Shown in pieces: positions 59,422-64,000 of a DNA stretch of 64,000 nt. Origin of the DNA: Pyrinomonadaceae bacterium. GTDB taxonomy: Bacteria; Acidobacteriota; Blastocatellia; Pyrinomonadales; Pyrinomonadaceae. Location: contig JANQRU010000004.1 of assembly GCA_028284415.1 (NCBI GenBank), positions 1,753,058-1,817,057 of the forward strand, read 5' to 3'. The notes beneath the pieces were generated by a model. That model ran no database searches. It was not told the origin of the DNA and saw nothing but the letters and a program-made list of their open reading frames with translations. Within the stretch, counting starts at the first letter, position 1; each line of letters starts with the position of its first letter. A program made the translations under genes and the position numbers.

Positions 59422-60660
59422 ATGAAAAGTTTTGATGTAGTAATAATTGGAGCAGGACTCGCGGGGTTGCAATGTGCAAGATTGCTAGCCAAAGAAAATG
59501 TAAAAGTCTTGCTGGTTGATCGGAAAGAAGATTTATCAAAAGGTGTTCACACAACAGGAATTTTTGTTCGCAAAACTTTTGAAGATTTTGAATTTCCAGC
59601 CAATACTCTCGGCAAACCCATCAGCGATGTAACCCTCTATTCTCCAAAATTAAAATCTTTTTCAATGAACAGTGAAAACCCTGAATTTCGCGTTGGGAAA
59701 ATGGGCGTTTTGTACCAGACATATTTGCAGGAATGTATTGATTTAGGCGTTGAGTTTTTAAATGGAGCAAGATTTATTTCAAGCCAAACGGAAAAAGATG
59801 TTTCAAATGTTGATCCGCTGAACTTTCATATTGACGACATCCTAAAAACTTTGGGGTATAACACGACTGTAAATTTAGAAAAAAAAGGCAAACGAATTCT
59901 AGTAAAAACAAAGATTTTAATCGGTGCTGACGGAGCAACATCCCGTGTGGCAAAAGACTTAGGCTTGGATGAAAATGAGGAATGGATTGTCGGTTATGAA
60001 GAAATTTATGAGGGAGTGCCTTTGAAAGATGAGCCGATGCTTCATTGCTTTTTGGATGCGAAGCTATCGCCTGGTTATTTGGCTTGGATTACGAATGACG
60101 GTGAGGAAAGCCACATAGGTGTTGGTGGATATCCATCTAGTTTTAATCCGCGTGAAGCGTTAGAAATATTCAAGCAAGAAGTTGTCCCAAAAGTTATTGA
60201 TTTGAAAAATGCGAGTTTAAGCGAAACTCGCGGCGGAAGAATTCCCGTTGGCGGAGTGCTAAAAAATATTGCCAATGAGAAAGGACTTCTAATTGGCGAC
60301 GCAGCAGGTGCTGTTTCGCCACTCACAGCAGGCGGACTTGATCCTTGTATGCGACTTTCAAAGTTTGCCTCGGAGGTCGTTTTAGAAAGATTGAAAACAA
60401 ACGACTCCCAAGTTTTGCTGAAATACTCAGGCGAAATGTTTCGTGCAAAATTCACAACCAGACTTTGGCTTAGATACTTTTTAAAGACTCTTACAAGTCA
60501 GACACTTTTGGAAATAGGCTTCAAATTTTTACGCGGAAGAATCGGACGAAAAATTGCAGAAAAGATTTTCTTCAGACGCAGTTCTTTCCCGGACGTAAAT
60601 TTATTGCAAGAAAAGACACAAATAAACTTACCAAAATTAACCACAAATTCACGGGGATAA
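59422..60660 (+). CDS. FAD-dependent geranylgeranyl-reductase-family oxidoreductase
   Basis: 412 residues. N-terminal GAGLAGLQCARLL (FAD dinucleotide fold), then IGADGATSRVAKDLGL (about 171-186) and the C-terminal flavin motif IGDAAGAVSPLTAGGLDP. In geranylgeranyl reductases this set reduces isoprenoid double bonds. Related members act in quinone or carotenoid pathways, so the substrate is open. No signal peptide. The next gene begins 6 bases downstream. Confidence 0.85.
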   Translation: MKSFDVVIIGAGLAGLQCARLLAKENVKVLLVDRKEDLSKGVHTTGIFVRKTFEDFEFPANTLGKPISDVTLYSPKLKSFSMNSENPEFRVGKMGVLYQTYLQECIDLGVEFLNGARFISSQTEKDVSNVDPLNFHIDDILKTLGYNTTVNLEKKGKRILVKTKILIGADGATSRVAKDLGLDENEEWIVGYEEIYEGVPLKDEPMLHCFLDAKLSPGYLAWITNDGEESHIGVGGYPSSFNPREALEIFKQEVVPKVIDLKNASLSETRGGRIPVGGVLKNIANEKGLLIGDAAGAVSPLTAGGLDPCMRLSKFASEVVLERLKTNDSQVLLKYSGEMFRAKFTTRLWLRYFLKTLTSQTLLEIGFKFLRGRIGRKIAEKIFFRRSSFPDVNLLQEKTQINLPKLTTNSRG

Positions 60661-60666
60661 AAAAAT

Positions 60667-62412
60667 ATGAATCAGAAAACAAAGACAGGGCTAGAGATTT
60701 TGCAATCAGCAGTTTTATTGGGAATTACAGGAGACATGCTTTTGCGTTCGACTCCTTGGGGATTGAATGTTTTTCTTTGGATAGCTTTGCTTGTTGCGGC
60801 AATGGTTGCGATTACTTTGCGACATAAGCGAGAGCATTGGACTGCACAGACGATTACTTTGCACGGAGCTTTGATTTTCTTTTCATTGATGTATGTTTGG
60901 CGGGATTCGATTGAGTTAAAGACTCTGAATTTTCTTGCAATCTTGACGATTTTGGCAATTCTGGTTTTGCCGTCTCTGAAGGTAAGTATTCAAAAAGCTG
61001 GGATTTTTCAGTATGCAGTGGGTTGGCTATATGCAGGAATAAATGTTGCGTTCGGGGCACTGATTATTTTGATTGACGACATTAAGTGGAAAACGATTCC
61101 GAACAATGGTTGGTCAAAACATCTCGTTTCAGTGATACGCGGTTTGGCGATTGCGGCTCCAATAATATTTGTATTCGGAGCATTGTTTATGGCGGCGGAT
61201 GCAGTTTTTCAAGGCATCGTCGAAAACACATTTAACATAAGTCCCGATGCAATTATTATTCACGCGTTTACAATCGGTTTTATCAGTTTGGTCGTAACAG
61301 GATATCTGCGGGCGACGATGTTTGATTTTTCGTTCAGTTATGTTCCTGAAGAAGATAATAAGAAAGAAAAGTCTAGTGTAAAAAGACAAGTTCCAAGCGT
61401 TACCCAGCACACTTCGGAAGATGCTGTTAAAAAAGAGAAGGCTGAAGAAAAAGAGACAACAGTAATAGAAAGATTAGAAGCAAATGCTAAATCTCAAGAA
61501 GAATCAAAAAAAGAAAAACAAAAGGTTGAAAAAACAGAACAAAAGAAATGGGACTGGAGAAAATTTGATAATTCGATTTTACCAAAATTTTTCACGCTTG
61601 GATCAATAGAAATAGGGATTGTTTTGGGCTTAATAAATCTTCTGTTTTTAGCTTTTGTAATTGTTCAAATTCCATATCTTTTCGGCGGAATGGATTTGGT
61701 TCAATCAACACCTGATTTCAAACTAGCTGAATATGCCCGCAGAGGTTTCGGCGAACTTGTTGCCGTTGCAGCTTTGGTTCTGCCGATCCTTTTACTTTCA
61801 CATTGGTTACTACGAAAAGATAAACCTATAAACGAAAAAATCTATCGGGTTCTGGCAGGAATTCAAATCGCACTTCTTTTCGTGATTATGATTTCGGCAA
61901 CACAGAGGCTTCTGCTTTTAACAGGAAATTTAGGTTATGGGCTAACGACAGTCAGATTTTATCCGATGATGTTTATGATTTGGTTGGTTCTCGTCTTTCT
62001 TTGGTTTGCAACAACTGTTTTACGCGGAATGCGTCAGCAGTTTGCTTGGGGAACTTTGTGGATAGCTTTATTTGTTTTGGGCACTCTGCACGTTATGAAT
62101 CCAGATGATTTTATTGTTAGAACAAACATTAATTTAATGCAGCAGGGACGTATGTTTGATGCAGATTACAATTCAAGTCTCAGTGATGATGCGATTCCTG
62201 CAATAGTCGAATCAATGGATTTAATGAACCATAAACAAAAGTGCACGGTTAGATGGAATTTACGCAATCGTTCTAACTCTGCAAAACAAGAGCAGGATTT
62301 TCGCAGTTGGAACTATTCTCGCTGGCAAGCAAAAGTCCTGTTATGGGGAGATACACAAGTTACCAATACACAGGGATGTCCAAGTCCTTATATAGACAGT
62401 TACAGGCATTGA
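60667..62412 (+). CDS. DUF4173-domain membrane protein
   Basis: 581 residues. N-terminal helices (about 15-200, with RGLAIAAPIIFVFGALFMAAD), a charged cytosolic loop rich in Lys/Glu (about 225-300), then C-terminal helices that match DUF4173/DUF4153-like proteins. The role of the family is unknown. Co-transcribed with the flavoprotein gene (6-base gap). A strong terminator follows. Confidence 0.8.
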   Translation: MNQKTKTGLEILQSAVLLGITGDMLLRSTPWGLNVFLWIALLVAAMVAITLRHKREHWTAQTITLHGALIFFSLMYVWRDSIELKTLNFLAILTILAILVLPSLKVSIQKAGIFQYAVGWLYAGINVAFGALIILIDDIKWKTIPNNGWSKHLVSVIRGLAIAAPIIFVFGALFMAADAVFQGIVENTFNISPDAIIIHAFTIGFISLVVTGYLRATMFDFSFSYVPEEDNKKEKSSVKRQVPSVTQHTSEDAVKKEKAEEKETTVIERLEANAKSQEESKKEKQKVEKTEQKKWDWRKFDNSILPKFFTLGSIEIGIVLGLINLLFLAFVIVQIPYLFGGMDLVQSTPDFKLAEYARRGFGELVAVAALVLPILLLSHWLLRKDKPINEKIYRVLAGIQIALLFVIMISATQRLLLLTGNLGYGLTTVRFYPMMFMIWLVLVFLWFATTVLRGMRQQFAWGTLWIALFVLGTLHVMNPDDFIVRTNINLMQQGRMFDADYNSSLSDDAIPAIVESMDLMNHKQKCTVRWNLRNRSNSAKQEQDFRSWNYSRWQAKVLLWGDTQVTNTQGCPSPYIDSYRH

Positions 62413-62450
62413 GAAAATGTTGTAAATAGTTTGTTAATTTTTTACTATTG

Positions 62451-62483
62451 ACGGGCAAGATTTCCTATCTTGCCCGTTTTCCT
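62451..62483 (+). terminator. Terminator after the DUF4173 gene
   Basis: A perfect 10-bp GC-rich stem (62451-62460 with 62468-62477) with a 7-base loop, then T-rich sequence. Confidence 0.9.
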
Positions 62484-62495
62484 TATTAAATACCT

Positions 62496-63416
62496 ATGAA
62501 AAATCGAGACTTAACAAAAGAATTTCTTTCGTATCTGCAAGTTGAAAGAGGTTTGGCTAAAAATTCGCTTGCCAGCTACAAACGTGATTTAGCAAAGCTA
62601 AAAAAATTTGCTGAAGATCAGAATTTAGATGTTGTGCATTTATCCCGAAAGGATTTACGGGGATTTATTGCTGAACTTTCTAAATCGGGGCTTTCGCCAA
62701 GTTCGGTTGGACGAATTATTAGTGCGGTGCGTGGTTTTTATAAGTTTTTGTTACTTGATGGGCATATTAAAAAACATCCGGCAGAAGATTTAGATACACC
62801 AGCAAAAGGATTTTATTTACCGAAATTTATGACCGAAGATGAAGTAGAAAAGCTTCTCTCTAAACCTGATGTTACACAAGAGATCGGTCTTCGTGACAGG
62901 GCAATTCTGGAATTGATGTATGCGGCGGGTTTGCGTGTTTCGGAAGCGGCAGATTTACAGATCAATGATATTGATGTTGATTCGGGAATTCTTACTTGTA
63001 AAGGAAAGGGAAATAAGCAAAGGAAAGTTCCGCTTGGAAGATCTGCCGTCGAATGGCTAAAAAGCTATTTGGCAAAACGCAAGAAAAAAGAGCACATTGA
63101 GATGCGAAATCTTTTTGTAACAAGTTTGAATAGACCAATCACAAGACAAACAATTTTTAGTTTCATTAAAGAATATGCTGAAAAAGCTGGGCTAGAAGAT
63201 GTTTCACCACACACACTCAGACATTCATTTGCAACGCATCTTTTACAGCGTGGTGCAGACTCTCGTTCGGTGCAAGCAATGCTCGGACACGCAGACATTT
63301 CGACGACTCAAATTTACACACACATTACCGACAATCACCTCCGAAAAACTTACGAAAGATTTCATCCAAGAGCCAAAGCCAAATTCGAATTTCAGAAAAC
63401 TGAAGATAATGAGTGA
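62496..63416 (+). CDS. xerD: Tyrosine recombinase XerD
   Basis: 306 residues, the site-specific recombinase that resolves chromosome dimers at dif with XerC. An SAM-like core-binding domain (about 4-90) is followed by the catalytic domain with Arg147 (GLRVSEA), Lys171 (CKGKGNKQR), His239/Arg242 (HTLRHSF), His265 (LGHADIS) and Tyr274 (TQIYTHI), a complete set. Placement before tRNA genes is housekeeping-like; there are no phage genes around, so it is not an integrase of an element. Confidence 0.93.
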   Translation: MKNRDLTKEFLSYLQVERGLAKNSLASYKRDLAKLKKFAEDQNLDVVHLSRKDLRGFIAELSKSGLSPSSVGRIISAVRGFYKFLLLDGHIKKHPAEDLDTPAKGFYLPKFMTEDEVEKLLSKPDVTQEIGLRDRAILELMYAAGLRVSEAADLQINDIDVDSGILTCKGKGNKQRKVPLGRSAVEWLKSYLAKRKKKEHIEMRNLFVTSLNRPITRQTIFSFIKEYAEKAGLEDVSPHTLRHSFATHLLQRGADSRSVQAMLGHADISTTQIYTHITDNHLRKTYERFHPRAKAKFEFQKTEDNE

Positions 63417-63519
63417 AACCGCCCATTTTAACTTGCAAGTTCCCTTAATGTTAGGTATTATGTGAAATTTGCTAATTGACTAAAAAAGTCGTTTATAGCA
63501 ATATATTTGACATTAAAAT

Positions 63520-63607
63520 GCAAGGGTGGTCGAGTGGTTAATGGCATCGGGCTGTAAACCCGACGGAGTAAAATCCTACGTAGGTTCGAATCCTACCCCT
63601 TGCACCA
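63520..63607 (+). tRNA. tRNA-Tyr (anticodon GTA)
   Basis: A class II tRNA with a long variable arm. The acceptor pairs GCAAGGG with CCCTTGC; the anticodon loop reads ctGTAaa; the CCA is encoded. Start 63520. Confidence 0.95.
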
Positions 63608-63650
63608 TAAAATCATGAGTTTAAGACGCTTAGCTCTAAACTCAAAGTGA

Positions 63651-63726
63651 GCGAGAGTAGCTCAGTTGGTAGAGCATCAGCCTTCCAAGCTGAGGGTCGC
63701 GAGTTCGAGCCTCGTCTCTCGCTCCA
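63651..63726 (+). tRNA. tRNA-Gly (anticodon TCC)
   Basis: Acceptor GCGAGAG/CTCTCGC; D-arm tagctcagttggtagagca; anticodon loop ctTCCaa; T-arm gagttcgagcctc; CCA encoded. Confidence 0.95.
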
Positions 63727-63763
63727 TTTTTATTAAGGAAAGCCTTTGACATTAAGCGGATTT

Positions 63764-63838
63764 GCCGATGTAGCTCAGGGGTAGAGCGCTTCCTTGGTAA
63801 GGAAGAGGGCACGGGTTCAAATCCCGTCATCGGCTCCA
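63764..63838 (+). tRNA. tRNA-Thr (anticodon GGT)
   Basis: Acceptor GCCGATG/CATCGGC; anticodon loop ttGGTaa; T-arm acgggttcaaatcccgt; CCA encoded. Together with the two preceding tRNAs and tuf it forms the common tyrT/glyT/thrT-tuf arrangement. Confidence 0.95.
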
Positions 63839-63898
63839 TTAAAATAAAGTTTTAGCAATACATATTTATATACAATTTCGATTGGAGATAAACAATAA

Positions 63899-64000
<102 letters not shown>

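Noticed and set aside
62496..63416. Phage-type integrase or mobile-element end near the tRNA genes
   Set aside because: The protein is a full XerD with its standard length; no attachment repeat of tRNA 3' ends or other phage genes is seen.
63476..63504. Promoter ahead of the tRNA cluster
   Set aside because: TTGACT is present, but no -10 box at a good distance could be fixed, so it was not listed.

Overview
The window is AT-rich bacterial chromosome, densely coding on both strands. Genes use TTGACA/TATAAT-type promoters, a mix of Shine-Dalgarno-led and apparently leaderless starts, and rho-independent terminators. No ribosomal RNA or species-diagnostic gene is present. The overall set (secreted S9 peptidases, HtrA proteases, M56/BlaI pairs, a five-step histidine pathway, an Rrf2-SUF cluster, a DUF512 radical-SAM protein, menaquinone biosynthesis, many small lipoproteins) is the kind found in Acidobacteriota, class Blastocatellia. 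That placement is an inference, not a demonstration.

Layout. 1-9.9 kb: 3' end of glmS, an alcohol dehydrogenase, an HtrA protease, an aldehyde dehydrogenase with a DinB gene lodged against a duplicated copy of its 3' end, a PQQ-type sugar dehydrogenase, a secreted metzincin and alanine dehydrogenase. 10-22.7 kb: an S9 peptidase, VanZ, a DUF512 radical-SAM protein, a minus-strand run (HAD phosphatase, glutamine cyclotransferase, DsbA-like protein, cobalamin-type binding protein), alkyladenine glycosylase and secreted proteins. 22.8-27.1 kb: hutF-hutG and a BlaI/M56 sensor operon with two operator dyads. 27.2-31 kb: a lipoprotein, proline iminopeptidase, tatA and an EVE protein.

31.1-46 kb is the most interesting part. 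It is a SUF iron-sulfur cluster (rrf2, sufB, sufC, sufD, sufS, sufU) broken up by other genes. Between sufB and sufC is a clear yybP-ykoY manganese riboswitch with its own terminator, in front of an exported beta-carbonic anhydrase. An SbtA-type bicarbonate transporter follows. The promoter ahead of the riboswitch closely resembles the promoter of rrf2-sufB, which suggests joint iron-sulfur and manganese control of CO2/bicarbonate handling. Between sufS and sufU lies a GrdB/PrdB-family selenoprotein with an in-frame UGA (UxxC motif) and a SECIS-like hairpin.

46-64 kb: truncated hemoglobin, a TetR gene followed by an 11-G tract, MscS channel, menC, ettA, a GxxExxY-protein element bounded by 39-bp inverted repeats, membrane and lipoprotein genes, a geranylgeranyl-reductase-like flavoprotein, xerD, then tRNA-Tyr, tRNA-Gly, tRNA-Thr and the start of tuf.

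Two repeat classes are scattered through the window. One is seven-base periodic repeats, found between genes and also inside four reading frames. The other is larger imperfect palindromic elements. No CRISPR array, complete insertion sequence or prophage was seen. No stretch longer than 300 bases lacks a gene, apart from the tRNA region near the end.
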